The notes: generated by a model from the sequence alone, not told the origin. Counted from the stretch's first letter, positions 52,542 to 61,637 are shown. The stretch is DNA of 64,000 nt from JB111 sp052093225 (GCA_052093225.1 JBQDDG010000008.1:1-64000); one strand, 5' to 3'. Translations and numbers: made by a program.

Positions 52542-54254
52542 TCAGGCGAGGGCGCGGCGCAGGGTGTCGAGGCCGACCGAGCCGACGTCCAGCGCCCGGC
52601 GGTGGAACCGCTTGAGGTCGAAGGCCGCCCCCTCGCGGGCCGCTCTCTCGTCCCGGATCTGCTCCCAGATCCGCTGGCCCACCTTGTAGCTCGGCGCCTG
52701 GCCGGGCCACGTCATGTACCGGTCGAGCTCGAAGGCGAGGAAAGCGTCGTCGGAGTTCGCGTTCTCCTGCAGGTAGGTCCAGGCGGCGCGCGCGTCCCAC
52801 GTGCCCGTCCCGAGATCGGCCGGCAGGGGGAGCCCCAGGTGGACGCCGATGTCGAGGACCACCCGCGCGGCACGCATCCGCTGCCCGTCGAGCATGCCCA
52901 TCCGGTCGCCCGGGTCGTCGAGGTAGCCGAGCTGCTCCATCAGCCGCTCGGCGTAGAGGGCCCAGCCCTCGCCGTGGCCGGAGATCCACACGCCCATGCG
53001 GCGGTAGGTGTTGAGCAGCGCCGAGCGGAACGCGGTCTGGCCGATCTGCAGGTGATGCCCTGGCACGCCCTCGTGGTAGACGGTCGTCGTCTCGCGCCAC
53101 GTGCCGAACTCGGTCACCCCCGCGGGCACCGACCACCACATGCGGCCCGGCCGGGAGAAGTCCGCGCTCGGGCCCGTGTAGTAGATGCCGCCGGTCTGGG
53201 TCGGCGCGATGCGGCACTCGAGGCGGCGCACGGGCTCCGGGACGTCGAAGTACCTCTCGGCGAGCTCGGCGACCGCCTTGTCGGAGGTCCGCTGCATCCA
53301 CTCCTGCAGGGCGTCGGTGCCGTGCAGCTTGCGGGCGGGGTCGGCGTCGAGGCGAGCCATGGCCTCGGTGGGGGTGGTGCGCGGGCCGTAGAGCTCGGCC
53401 GCGACCGCCTCCTGCTCGGCGGTGAGCCGTGCGACCTCCTCCAGCCCCCACGCGTAGGTCTCCTCGAGGTCGACCTCGGCGCCGAGGAAGAACCGCGAGT
53501 GCAGGGCGTAGCTGTCCCGCCCGACGGCGTCTCCCGGCACTGCGTCCGCAGCGAGCTCCGTACGGATCACCTCAGCGAGCGCGCCGTACGCGGCGCGTGC
53601 CCGCCCCGCCCCCTCGGCGAGCCGGACGGCGAGCGCGGCCGGCGGCTCGGCGCCGTCGGGCCTGGCCCCCGCCACGAAGGACGTGAAGAAGGAGTCCGGC
53701 TCCGCGAGCGCGGCCGCCTGCTCGATGCCGACACGCACCTGGCGCTCGGTGAGCGGGTGTCCGGTCGCCGCCCGGGCGCGCAGGGACTCCGTGTAGCCCG
53801 CGAGGGCCTTGTCGATGGTGGTGAGGCGCTCGGCGATCCAGTCCCACTGCTCGCTCGTTCCGGTCGCCATGAGGTCGAGGACGTCGCGGAGGTTCTGGAC
53901 GGGGGAGTGGATGTTGTTGAGCGGGGCGAGGTCCTCGCCGGCCTCGTGCAGCTCGACGTCGAGCCCGAGGCGCTCGCGCAGGACGTCGATCGTCACGGCG
54001 TCGACGTCGTCCTCGGCGCGGAGCGTGCCCAGCTCGGCGAGCGTCGCGCGCCTGAGGTCCGCGCGGGCGGCGACGCCGTCCGGGGAGAGGTCCGGCCACT
54101 CGTGCTCGTGGCCCGGCAGGCCGATGTCGGTGGCCTCGACCGGGTCGAGCGCGACCGCGGCGGCGAGATGCCGCTCGGCCAGCTCGTCGACGGGCGTGGG
54201 GCGACGCTCGGGGGTCGTCGTGGTGGGCTCGGGGACGGACGACGGCGGGGTCAC
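52542..54254 (-). CDS. DUF885-family metallopeptidase-like protein
   Basis: A 570-residue helical protein of the DUF885 family (M32/gluzincin-related). The metal motif is YHEGVPGHHLQIGQ; MWWSVPAG, SGHGEGWALYAERL and the closing YMTWPGQAPSYKVGQ also match. No signal peptide is seen, so it is cytosolic. GTG 54254 is chosen because TACGCT ends 6 nt before it; both lie inside a 17-bp inverted repeat. ATG 54290 is an in-frame alternative. Confidence 0.88.
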   Translation of the reverse strand: MTPPSSVPEPTTTTPERRPTPVDELAERHLAAAVALDPVEATDIGLPGHEHEWPDLSPDGVAARADLRRATLAELGTLRAEDDVDAVTIDVLRERLGLDVELHEAGEDLAPLNNIHSPVQNLRDVLDLMATGTSEQWDWIAERLTTIDKALAGYTESLRARAATGHPLTERQVRVGIEQAAALAEPDSFFTSFVAGARPDGAEPPAALAVRLAEGAGRARAAYGALAEVIRTELAADAVPGDAVGRDSYALHSRFFLGAEVDLEETYAWGLEEVARLTAEQEAVAAELYGPRTTPTEAMARLDADPARKLHGTDALQEWMQRTSDKAVAELAERYFDVPEPVRRLECRIAPTQTGGIYYTGPSADFSRPGRMWWSVPAGVTEFGTWRETTTVYHEGVPGHHLQIGQTAFRSALLNTYRRMGVWISGHGEGWALYAERLMEQLGYLDDPGDRMGMLDGQRMRAARVVLDIGVHLGLPLPADLGTGTWDARAAWTYLQENANSDDAFLAFELDRYMTWPGQAPSYKVGQRIWEQIRDERAAREGAAFDLKRFHRRALDVGSVGLDTLRRALA

Positions 54255-54283
54255 CGGTCCAGCGTAGGACCGGTGACCCCGCC
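54244..54283. promoter_or_regulatory. 17-bp inverted repeat over the DUF885 promoter and start
   Basis: GGCGGGGTCACCGGTCC (54244-54260) pairs perfectly with GGACCGGTGACCCCGCC (54267-54283) around AGCGTA. On the minus strand the loop is the TACGCT -10 box and the GTG start lies in the distal arm. It could be an operator, or the terminator of the CAP gene that ends 58 bases upstream. Confidence 0.6.
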
Positions 54284-54341
54284 GGGTCATGCAGATTCGG
54301 CTCGCGCGGGGACCGGGGTGGGCCGGCCCGTCGCGCGGGGC

Positions 54342-55925
54342 TCAGCGGGTCTGCTCGATGCGGACGACGCCGAGGCTGTCCGCGCCGTCGCCGTCCCAGT
54401 CGCCGAACACCGCGGTGTCGCCGTCGCGGCCGTAGCGGGTCTCCTCGACCTCGGCGTGCGCGGCGTTCTCGTTCGTCACGAAGAAGTCCGCGCCGCGCTG
54501 GAGGGCGAGGCTGTCCGCGCCGTCGCCGTCCCAGTCGCCCACGAGGACGAGGTCGCTCGCCTCGCCGAGGGTGAGCTCCGCGTCGACGCTCGCGCCGGTG
54601 GGGTCGTCCGTGAGGACCACCTCGTTGCCGCGGCGGACGCCGAAGGTGTCGGTCCCGTCGCCGTCCCAGTCGCCCACGAGCAGGGTGTCGCCGTCGGCGC
54701 CGAAGGCCGCCAGCTCGATCTGGCCGGGGTCGTCCAGGTCGTTGACGATGTGCATGACGTTGCCGTCGCGCACCGCGAACGTGTCGGTGCCGTCGCCGTC
54801 GAAGTCGCCCTGGATGATCTCGTCGCCGGGGTCCCCCAGCTGGACGACCCGCTCCGCGGGGCCCGTGCCGAGGGTGTCGGTGATGTGCAGCTCGTTGCCG
54901 CGCCGCACCGTGACGGTGTCCGTGCCGTCGCCGTCGAAGTCGCCGACGAAGATCTCGTCGCCCTCGACGCCGTAGAGGAAGTTGTGCGCGGCGTCGCCGG
55001 CCAGCTCGTCCGACAGGAGGAAGCGGGGCGTCCCGGGCGGGCGGACCGGCTCCGGCTCGGGCTCCGTGCGGGCGGTGTCGCGCGAGGCGGCGGACTCGTC
55101 GGTCCGTGCGTCGCGGGCCTCCTGCTCGGCCTGGGCCTGGGCCTGGGCCTGGGCGTCGGCCTCGGCCTGGGGGTCGACCTCGGGCTNNNNNNNNNNNNNN
55201 NNNNNNNNNNNNNNNNNNNNNNNNNNNNNNNNNNNNNNNNNNNNNNNNNNNNNNNNNNNNNNNNNNNNNNNNNNNNNNNNNNNNNNCTGGGGGTCGACCT
55301 CGGGCTCGGCCGGTGCGGGCTCGGCCGGGGCAGGCGCGGCGGGCGCCGGCGTCGAGCCGCCGGGGCCACCGCCCGCGTAGGTCGCGAAGTTCTGCGTGGC
55401 GAACACGCGGCCGTCGGCCGAGACCGCGACGCCGACGCCGTAGTGCGTGTACGAGCCGGTGAGCAGGATGTTGTTGTGCACCGGCGAGTTGCGCCACTGG
55501 CTCATGAAGTAGTCGGCCTGGTGGTCCGGGTAGATGCCCCAGGACAGGATCTCGGAGGTGCTGGACGAGCCGGCGGGGACGGCCGAACGGCCGTAGTCAC
55601 CGCGGTGGACCATCGAGCCGATGCTCGCCTGGTGGTTGGACCACTCCTGGGCGACGGAGTCGATGGAGCCGCTGCGCGTGAGCTGCGAGAGCCCGTTGGC
55701 GGCGCGGTAGGCGTTGGTCTGGGCGGCGATCGCGTTGGCGACCTGGTTCTGCCAGCCGGCGTCGGTACGGATGGCCGGGGTGACCGTGCGGACGCCGGTC
55801 GGGGCCTCGGTGGCCTGGGCGGTGGTCGCGACCGACGTCGCGGCGGCGACGGTCAGGAGCGCGGTGGCGACCCGGGGGGCAAGGGTGCGGTGCCGTGCGT
55901 GGCGGCCGCGCGGAGGTGCAAACAC
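54342..55925 (-). CDS. secreted CAP-domain protein with DWDGDG repeats, containing an assembly gap
   Basis: An exported protein of at least 527 residues. A signal peptide (VATALLTVAAATSVATTAQA) leads to a CAP/SCP domain (about 60-185): NAYRAANGLSQL, WSNHQASIGSMVHRGDYGRS, SEILSWG and WRNSPVHNNILLTGSYTHYGVGVA. Then come a Pro/Ala/Glu linker, 100 unknown bases, an Ala/Gln/Glu linker and five repeats built on VGDWDGDGxDTxxVRRGN, as in the phosphoesterase at 16.2 kb. CAP proteins act outside the cell in unknown ways. GTG 55925 has an AGGAGTCCTCC site. Confidence 0.85.
   Translation of the reverse strand: MFAPPRGRHARHRTLAPRVATALLTVAAATSVATTAQATEAPTGVRTVTPAIRTDAGWQNQVANAIAAQTNAYRAANGLSQLTRSGSIDSVAQEWSNHQASIGSMVHRGDYGRSAVPAGSSSTSEILSWGIYPDHQADYFMSQWRNSPVHNNILLTGSYTHYGVGVAVSADGRVFATQNFATYAGGGPGGSTPAPAAPAPAEPAPAEPEVDPQXXXXXXXXXXXXXXXXXXXXXXXXXXXXXXXXXXPEVDPQAEADAQAQAQAQAEQEARDARTDESAASRDTARTEPEPEPVRPPGTPRFLLSDELAGDAAHNFLYGVEGDEIFVGDFDGDGTDTVTVRRGNELHITDTLGTGPAERVVQLGDPGDEIIQGDFDGDGTDTFAVRDGNVMHIVNDLDDPGQIELAAFGADGDTLLVGDWDGDGTDTFGVRRGNEVVLTDDPTGASVDAELTLGEASDLVLVGDWDGDGADSLALQRGADFFVTNENAAHAEVEETRYGRDGDTAVFGDWDGDGADSLGVVRIEQTR
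55187..55286. other. 100-N assembly gap
   Basis: Exactly 100 N inside the CAP gene linker. The same 20-mer (CTGGGGGTCGACCTCGGGCT) stands at both edges, so the unresolved stretch is a repeat coding PEVDPQ-like units. True length is unknown. Confidence 0.95.
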
Positions 55926-56035
55926 GTCGGGAGGACTCCTCGTTATCGGAACGTTACCCGCCGACGATAAGTCGTGATCTTCGCTCCCGTCGAGGACCTG
56001 TGCGATGTCTCACCGCCGCCTCGTCCCGTCGCCGC

Positions 56036-56041
56036 TAACCT
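56036..56041 (+). promoter_or_regulatory. -10 box of the 56049 gene, leaderless
   Basis: TAACCT ends 7 nt before ATG 56049, without a ribosome site. Confidence 0.5.
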
Positions 56042-56048
56042 CGTCCGC

Positions 56049-57134
56049 ATGACACCGCCCGCCCAGGCTGCCCACGGACCACGGACGATCTCGCGGGGGG
56101 CGATGGTGGACAACGCGCCCGTCCTCGTCCTCATCGTCGTCGGGATCTCCCTGATCGGGGCGTTCGCCGGCTGGTCGCTCGGTGAGGGGGAGCCCGGCTG
56201 GATCGTGGGCGGCCTGGCCATCGCCCTGGTGCTGACCGCCTTCATCCTCTGGCTCACGCTGCGGCCCTACCGCCCGGTCGAGGTCGACCTCGGCGCCGGG
56301 ACGATGACCACCGGTGGCCGCACCGTCCGGCTCACGGACGTCGACCGCCTGCACGTGGGCCGCGCGAACTTCGGGTTCGCCGGCAACCCCGGCCTGCACA
56401 TGGCGTTCGGCATCGGTGACGACGTCCTGGCCCCCGTCTACCTCAAGGGTGCGCCGCTGCGTCAGATCCCGCGCGAGAAGGCCCAGCTGCTCGTCGAGGC
56501 CATGCACCGCACCTCGGCCGCGGTGGCCCCGGACGCCGTCGAGGGCCTCGTGGTCGGCGGCTTCGTCGACCGGCCGGCATGGCACGAGGTGCCGGCCGCG
56601 GACAGCGTCGAGGGCGTCGTCAGGTACCTCCTGGTGGGGCCGCTCAGCGGCGACCCCGATCCCGCGGGACTCGCGCGGGTGGCCGCGAACCTCGGCCTTC
56701 CCGTCGAGGCGCTGCGCGCGACGGTGCGGGGCAGCACCCGGGCCGCCGCCGACGTCACGCGGGCGCTCGTCGGGGCCGGCGTCCGGGTCGACATGCTCCA
56801 GGCGCCCGGCGGTGCCGGGGCGCCGGGCGGGGCGGGCACCGGAGCGCAGAAGGACGACGCGACCGACCCGGCGATCCTTGCCGAGCGGGCCCGCGCCGTC
56901 GCGATGCTGACCCACGGCCCCCGGGACCTGCACCTGGTCGGGGCCGACGACCTCACGCCCCTGCTGTTCGAGTACTCCCGCCTCCTCAACCCGCGCGGTG
57001 CGCAGTCGCTGCTCGACGAGCTGTCCGCCGCCAAGCCCGCGGCACGGGAGGCGCAGCTCGCGGCCGACCCCGGCCTGCGCCAGGTGTGGGAGCGCCACGG
57101 GCCCCCGTCGGGCGCGCACGGCGAGCGGCGGTGA
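56049..57134 (+). CDS. membrane protein with PH-like domain, unknown role
   Basis: A 361-residue protein. Two TM helices (VLVLIVVGISLIGAFAGWSL; WIVGGLAIALVLTAFILWLTL) precede a PH-like strand set (VEVDLGAGTMTTGGRTVRLTDVDRLHVGR) and a long soluble part with a Gly/Ala-rich stretch; the function is unknown. It resembles in layout the proteins at 9.3 and 32.5 kb. ATG 56049 is backed by TAACCT at 7 nt. Its end overlaps the next small gene (GTGA). Confidence 0.6.
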   Translation: MTPPAQAAHGPRTISRGAMVDNAPVLVLIVVGISLIGAFAGWSLGEGEPGWIVGGLAIALVLTAFILWLTLRPYRPVEVDLGAGTMTTGGRTVRLTDVDRLHVGRANFGFAGNPGLHMAFGIGDDVLAPVYLKGAPLRQIPREKAQLLVEAMHRTSAAVAPDAVEGLVVGGFVDRPAWHEVPAADSVEGVVRYLLVGPLSGDPDPAGLARVAANLGLPVEALRATVRGSTRAAADVTRALVGAGVRVDMLQAPGGAGAPGGAGTGAQKDDATDPAILAERARAVAMLTHGPRDLHLVGADDLTPLLFEYSRLLNPRGAQSLLDELSAAKPAAREAQLAADPGLRQVWERHGPPSGAHGERR

Positions 57135-57319
57135 ACGGCCGGCCCGCGCGCGTCGCCCTGCTGGTCCGTCCCGCGTTCAGGGGCGACCTGCGCATCGACG
57201 TCCCCGGCCGCCGGGTCGTCGTCGACGGCGAGCACGCCTCGTCCGAGGACGTGGCCCACGTGTCGTCCACCCGCGGCGGCGGTGCGGCGGTCGAGGAGAT
57301 CCGCAGGCGCTTCGGCTGA
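57131..57319 (+). CDS. small hypothetical protein
   Basis: A 62-residue basic protein, not recognised. It reads RVALLVRPAFRGDLRIDVPGRRVVVDGEHASSEDVAHVSS and ends in EEIRRRFG. Its GTG overlaps the upstream stop, which suggests coupling to the PH-like membrane protein. It ends 3 bases before the convergent accE stop. It could also be a chance open frame. Confidence 0.4.
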   Translation: MNGRPARVALLVRPAFRGDLRIDVPGRRVVVDGEHASSEDVAHVSSTRGGGAAVEEIRRRFG

Positions 57320-57322
57320 GGA

Positions 57323-57652
57323 CTACCGCCGGGCGGACCAGCGCCAGGCGTCCGGACCGGGCCGACGCACACCCAGGCGCCGGCCGTGGTCGCCCCACGC
57401 CGTCGCGGCACCGCCGTCCGCGGCCGCGACCTCCGTCCCGCTCCCGCCGCGCGAGAGTGCCCGGGCGGTGGCCAGGCCGGCGAGCAGGGCCGCCAGCTCG
57501 TCCTCGTCGGGGGTGCCGGAGACGACCCTGAGCGCGGCCAGCGCCTGGACGTCCGCCGTCGACGGTCCGGCTCCCAGGTCGCGCCGGGCGGCGGCCACGA
57601 GCTCGTCGTCGCCCTCGGGCCCGGACCAGTCCCTCGCGTCCCCGTCGGTCAC
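57323..57652 (-). CDS. accE: acyl-CoA carboxylase epsilon subunit
   Basis: A 109-residue small subunit of actinobacterial acyl-CoA carboxylase. The conserved part is ALAALRVVSGTPDEDELAALLAGLATARA, and it ends in the usual Trp/Arg-rich tail (GVRRPGPDAWRWSARR). It stabilises the alpha-beta complex. GTG 57652 overlaps the accD stop by 4 bases, the standard accD-accE coupling. Confidence 0.88.
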   Translation of the reverse strand: MTDGDARDWSGPEGDDELVAAARRDLGAGPSTADVQALAALRVVSGTPDEDELAALLAGLATARALSRGGSGTEVAAADGGAATAWGDHGRRLGVRRPGPDAWRWSARR

Positions 57653-59250
57653 AGCGGGATGTTCCCGTGCTTCTTCTCGGGCAGCGACGCGCGCTTGGTG
57701 CGCAGGGCACGCAGCGCGCGGACCACCTGGGAGCGGGTCTCGTGCGGGGCGATGACGGCGTCGACGTCCCCGCGGCGCGCCGCCTCCCACGGGTTGATGA
57801 GCGCGTCCTCGTACTCCGCGGTCAGCCGCTCGCGCTCGGCCTCGACGTCGCCGTCCTCGGCGGCCACCTTCTTCAGCGCGCCGCGGTGGAGGATGTTGAC
57901 GGCGCCGCCGGCACCCATCACGGCGATCTGGGCGGTGGGCCAGGCGAGGTTGATGTCCGCGCCGAGCTGCTTGGAACCCATGACGATGTAGGCGCCGCCG
58001 TAGGCTTTGCGCGTGATGACGGTGACGAGCGGGACGGTGGCCTCCGCGTAGGCGTAGATGAGCTTCGCGCCGCGGCGGATGATGCCCTGCCACTCCTGGT
58101 CCGTGCCCGGGAGGAACCCCGGGACGTCGACCAGGGTGAGGACCGGGATGTTGAACGCGTCGCACGTGCGGACGAACCGCGCGGCCTTCTCGGCGGCGTC
58201 GATGTCGAGCGTGCCCGCCATCTGGCTCGGCTGGTTGGCGACGATGCCGACTGGGCGCCCCTCGACGTGCCCGAAGGCCGTGATGATGTTCGTCGCGAAC
58301 GCCGCCGAGACCTCGAGCACCTCGCCGTAGTCGACGACGTGCTCGATCACCGTCTGCATGTCGTAGGGCTGGTTGTCCGAGTCCGGCACGAGCTCGTCGA
58401 GCTCGTGGTCCACCGCGACGATCTCCGCGGAGTCCTCGCCGTCGGCGGGCGGCCAGGTCGGCGCGTCGGCCAGGTTGTTGCTCGGGAGGAAGGAGAGCAG
58501 CGCGCGGACGTAGTCGATCGCGTCGTCCTCGTCGGCGGCCGCGTAGTGGGCCACCCCGGAGCGGGTGGAGTGCGTCGACGCGCCCCCGAGCTCCTCGAAG
58601 CCGACGTCCTCGCCGGTGACGGACCGGATGACGTCGGGTCCCGTGATGAACATGTTCGAGGTGCCCTCGGCCATGACGATGAAGTCCGTGAGGGCGGGGG
58701 AGTAGACGGCTCCTCCGGCGCTCGGACCGAGGATGAGCGAGATCTGGGGGATGACGCCGGACGCGGCGACGTTGCGCCGGAAGATCTCCGCGAACTGGGT
58801 GAGCGCCGCGACGCCCTCCTGGATGCGGGCGCCGCCGCCGTCGGAGATCCCGATGATCGGCACCCCGGTGCGCAGGGCGAGGTCCATGACCTTGGCGATC
58901 TTCTGGCCGTGCACCTCGCCGAGCGAGCCGCCGAGCACCGTGAAGTCCTGGCTGTAGACGCAGACCTGCCGGCCGTCGATCGTGCCGTGGCCCGTGATGA
59001 CGCCGTCGCCCGAGACCTTCTTCTTCTCCAGCCCGAACGCCGTCGAGCGCAGCGTGGCGAACGCGTCGAGCTCGGTGAAGCTGCCGACGTCGAGGAGCGC
59101 CTCGATGCGCTCGCGGGCGCTGCGCTTGCCGCGGGCGGCCTGCTTGGTGGCGCCCGACTCGGTCACGGCGTCGATCTCCTCGCTCCGGCGGCGCGCGAGG
59201 TCGTCGATCTTCTCCTGGGTGCCGGCGGGGCCCGGCGGGGTGTCACTCAC
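57649..59250 (-). CDS. accD5: acyl-CoA carboxylase beta subunit (carboxyltransferase)
   Basis: A 533-residue crotonase-fold carboxyltransferase. SFTELDAFATLR, GDGVITGHGTIDGRQVCVYSQDFTVLGGSLGE, GPSAGGAVYSPAL and PGFLPGTDQEWQGIIRRGAKL (catalytic loops) mark a propionyl/acetyl-CoA carboxylase. It works with the biotinylated alpha subunit at 49.7 kb. GTG 59250 is preceded at 7 nt by TAGGCT, so it is leaderless. It is divergent from birA. Confidence 0.95.
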   Translation of the reverse strand: MSDTPPGPAGTQEKIDDLARRRSEEIDAVTESGATKQAARGKRSARERIEALLDVGSFTELDAFATLRSTAFGLEKKKVSGDGVITGHGTIDGRQVCVYSQDFTVLGGSLGEVHGQKIAKVMDLALRTGVPIIGISDGGGARIQEGVAALTQFAEIFRRNVAASGVIPQISLILGPSAGGAVYSPALTDFIVMAEGTSNMFITGPDVIRSVTGEDVGFEELGGASTHSTRSGVAHYAAADEDDAIDYVRALLSFLPSNNLADAPTWPPADGEDSAEIVAVDHELDELVPDSDNQPYDMQTVIEHVVDYGEVLEVSAAFATNIITAFGHVEGRPVGIVANQPSQMAGTLDIDAAEKAARFVRTCDAFNIPVLTLVDVPGFLPGTDQEWQGIIRRGAKLIYAYAEATVPLVTVITRKAYGGAYIVMGSKQLGADINLAWPTAQIAVMGAGGAVNILHRGALKKVAAEDGDVEAERERLTAEYEDALINPWEAARRGDVDAVIAPHETRSQVVRALRALRTKRASLPEKKHGNIPL

Positions 59251-59257
59251 CCGTGGC

Positions 59258-59263
59258 AGCCTA
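59258..59263 (-). promoter_or_regulatory. -10 box of accD, leaderless
   Basis: On the minus strand TAGGCT ends 7 nt before GTG 59250; no ribosome site. Confidence 0.5.
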
Positions 59264-59393
59264 GATGGTCCCGCCGCCGGGGCCGTCGCCCGGTGTCGTC
59301 TCGACGCGTCCTCATGACGATCTCGACGCCGTCCGGGCCGTTCTGCGCGGACGTGGCCCGGCGCCGTCGCCCCGCGCGTGGTTGGCTGTGGCC

Positions 59394-60266
59394 ATGAGCG
59401 CCTTCAGCCGCGTGGTCGAGGTGGACACGACCGGTTCGACCAATGCCGACCTCGTGGCGCTCGCCGACTCCGACCCGGACGAGTGGCCGCACCTCTCCGT
59501 GCTCGTGGCCCACCACCAGAGCGCCGGCCGGGGCCGGTCGGGCCGCACCTGGGTCGTGGCGCCGGGCAGCGCACTGACCGCGTCGGTCGTCCTGCGTGTG
59601 GACCTGCCGCCGGTGCGGACCACGTGGGTCCCGCTCGTCGTCGCCCTCGCGCTCAAGCGGGCCCTCACCGACCTCGGGGCGCCCGCGACCACCAAGTGGC
59701 CCAACGACGTCGTGCTGCTCGGCGCCGGCACGGAGGCCGTCGACGGGTGGGGGCGGGCCCGCAAGGTCGCCGGCATCCTCGTCGAGGTCAGCCCCCGCAC
59801 CCGCGCGCTCGTCGTCGGGGTCGGCGTCGACGTGCGGGCCGGCTCCTCGCCGGTCGAGTGGTCGTCGAACCTCGAGGAGATCGGCCTCGACGTCGGGCCG
59901 CGGGACGTGCTCGACGCGCTCGGGCGGCACCTGCCCGGTCTCGTCGACCGGCTCGTCGCGGCCGAGGGGGACGCCGAGGGGTCCGGGATCGCCGACGAGA
60001 TCGTCGACGGGTCGATCACGATCGGCAAGCGGGTGCGTGTCGAGCTGCCGGACGGCGCGACGGTGGTCGGCACCGCGGTGCGGCTCGATCCGACCGGTGG
60101 CCTCGTGGTCCAGGAAGACGACGGCGCGGAGCGGTTGCTGGTCACCGGGGACGTCACGCACATGCGCTTCGACGCCTCCGTGGCGGCGGAGCCCGCGGGC
60201 GACGGCACCGCGGGCGACGGCACCGCGGGCGACGGCACCGTCGTCGGGCCGCTCGCGGCCGGGTGA
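59394..60266 (+). CDS. birA: biotin-acetyl-CoA-carboxylase ligase
   Basis: A 290-residue monofunctional biotin ligase that charges the AccA Lys. TGSTNADL, GRGRSGRTW, TKWPNDVVL and KVAGILVE are the four conserved blocks; a C-terminal SH3-like domain follows (GKRVRVELPDGATVVGTAVRLD). The tail carries three AGDGT repeats. There is no N-terminal HTH, so no repressor role. ATG 59394 is chosen because TTGGCT lies 6 nt before it and the domain begins at once; ATG 59265 would nearly abut the accD start. Confidence 0.93.
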   Translation: MSAFSRVVEVDTTGSTNADLVALADSDPDEWPHLSVLVAHHQSAGRGRSGRTWVVAPGSALTASVVLRVDLPPVRTTWVPLVVALALKRALTDLGAPATTKWPNDVVLLGAGTEAVDGWGRARKVAGILVEVSPRTRALVVGVGVDVRAGSSPVEWSSNLEEIGLDVGPRDVLDALGRHLPGLVDRLVAAEGDAEGSGIADEIVDGSITIGKRVRVELPDGATVVGTAVRLDPTGGLVVQEDDGAERLLVTGDVTHMRFDASVAAEPAGDGTAGDGTAGDGTVVGPLAAG

Positions 60267-60324
60267 GCGGGGCGCGGACCTGCCCGCATGCCGAAGGTCC
60301 CACCCACGCACGGCGCTCACCCAC

Positions 60325-60330
60325 TACCAT
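60325..60330 (+). promoter_or_regulatory. -10 box of the cyclase gene, leaderless
   Basis: TACCAT ends 6 nt before GTG 60337. Confidence 0.55.
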
Positions 60331-60336
60331 CGCCCT

Positions 60337-61536
60337 GTGACGCAGCACACGCCGGAGGGTCGACCTGCCGTCGGCCCCGCCGACGGCGGAGCCCGCGTAC
60401 CCGAGGAACCGACGCCGGGCAGGACGCTCGGTGGGCGGCCCCACCCCGCGCCCGACGGCGCCGACCTCGTCCCCGCCGTCCCGGGCACCACGCGCGGGAC
60501 CTCCGACCCTGCGGACCGCGGGGCCGGCGACGAGACGACGACGGACGAGCGCGTCCGCTCCATCCTCGGCGCCGAGCCCGCCTACACGATCCGGGAGCTC
60601 GCCGACCGCGCGGGTACGTCCCTCGAGCTCGCCCACACGTTCTGGCGGGCGATGGGCTTCCCCAACGTCGGCGAGCACAGCGTCGTCTTCACCGACGCCG
60701 ACGTCGCCGCCCTGGCCTCGATGGCGGCGCTCCTCGACGACGGCCGCATCGACATGTCGACGGCGATCTCGCTCCTGCGCGCGCAGTCCCACACCACCGA
60801 CCGGCTCGTCCTGTGGCAGACCGAGGCGCTCGTCGAGGGCCTGTCCCGCCAGCACGGCGTCGACGACACGGCGGCGCGGCGGCTGTTCCTCGACCGGGTC
60901 GGCGACTTCACCGGCCTGCTGGAGAAGCAGCTCAACTACGCGTGGCGCCGGCAGCTCTCCGCGCTGCTGCAGCGCACCGAGGCCGAGGTCGCCGCCCGCG
61001 AGCCCTCGAGCGGCTCCAACCTCGACCGCTACCCGCTGACCCGCGCGGTCGGGTTCGTCGACATGGTGGCCTACACGCGGCGCTCCACCGAGCTGGGCTC
61101 CGCGGCGCTCGCCGACCTCGTGCAGACCTTCGAGTACACCTCCCGCGACGTCATCACCTCCGCGGGCGCCCGCATCGTCAAGACGATCGGTGACGCCGTC
61201 CTCTACGTCGCCGACGACCTCGTCCTCGCGGCCGAGGTGTGCGTCGACCTCATCGCCGCGCTCACCGCGAAGGAGCGGATGCTCCCGGTGCGGGCTTCGC
61301 TCGTGTGGGGGGAGATGGTCTCCCGGTTCGGCGACGTGTTCGGGCCCACCGTCAACCTCGCCTCCCGGCTCGTCGACGTGGCCCCGGCGGGGTCGGTCCT
61401 CATGGACGCCGCGACCGCCGACGCGCTCTCCGCGCGGGACCGCGACGGCGTCTTCCGGATGGTGCCGCTGCCGGCGGCGGGCCTCGAGGGCATCGGCCAG
61501 GTCTCACCGGTCGAGCTCGTCCGCGCCGCGCCCTGA
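60337..61536 (+). CDS. class III adenylate cyclase with Rv1264-like regulatory domain
   Basis: A 399-residue soluble cyclase making cAMP. A variable Pro/Gly-rich head precedes a helical regulatory domain (about 80-190: YTIRELADRAGTSLELAHTFWRAMGF, then DMSTAISLLRAQSHTTDRLVLWQ) like the pH-sensing domain of mycobacterial Rv1264. The catalytic domain has both metal Asp (VGFVDMVAYT; KTIGDAVLYV) and the Asn/Arg pair (PTVNLASRLVD). GTG 60337 is supported by TACCAT at 6 nt. It follows birA, a frequent order in this group. Confidence 0.9.
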   Translation: MTQHTPEGRPAVGPADGGARVPEEPTPGRTLGGRPHPAPDGADLVPAVPGTTRGTSDPADRGAGDETTTDERVRSILGAEPAYTIRELADRAGTSLELAHTFWRAMGFPNVGEHSVVFTDADVAALASMAALLDDGRIDMSTAISLLRAQSHTTDRLVLWQTEALVEGLSRQHGVDDTAARRLFLDRVGDFTGLLEKQLNYAWRRQLSALLQRTEAEVAAREPSSGSNLDRYPLTRAVGFVDMVAYTRRSTELGSAALADLVQTFEYTSRDVITSAGARIVKTIGDAVLYVADDLVLAAEVCVDLIAALTAKERMLPVRASLVWGEMVSRFGDVFGPTVNLASRLVDVAPAGSVLMDAATADALSARDRDGVFRMVPLPAAGLEGIGQVSPVELVRAAP

Positions 61537-61637
61537 CCCGCACATTTCCTCGCCGGATCGGCCGGTTCGTCGGGCGTGGTCGCGACCCTGCCGGGCCCCG
61601 GGACCCGCCGACTTGACCAAACGTTGACGATGACGCC

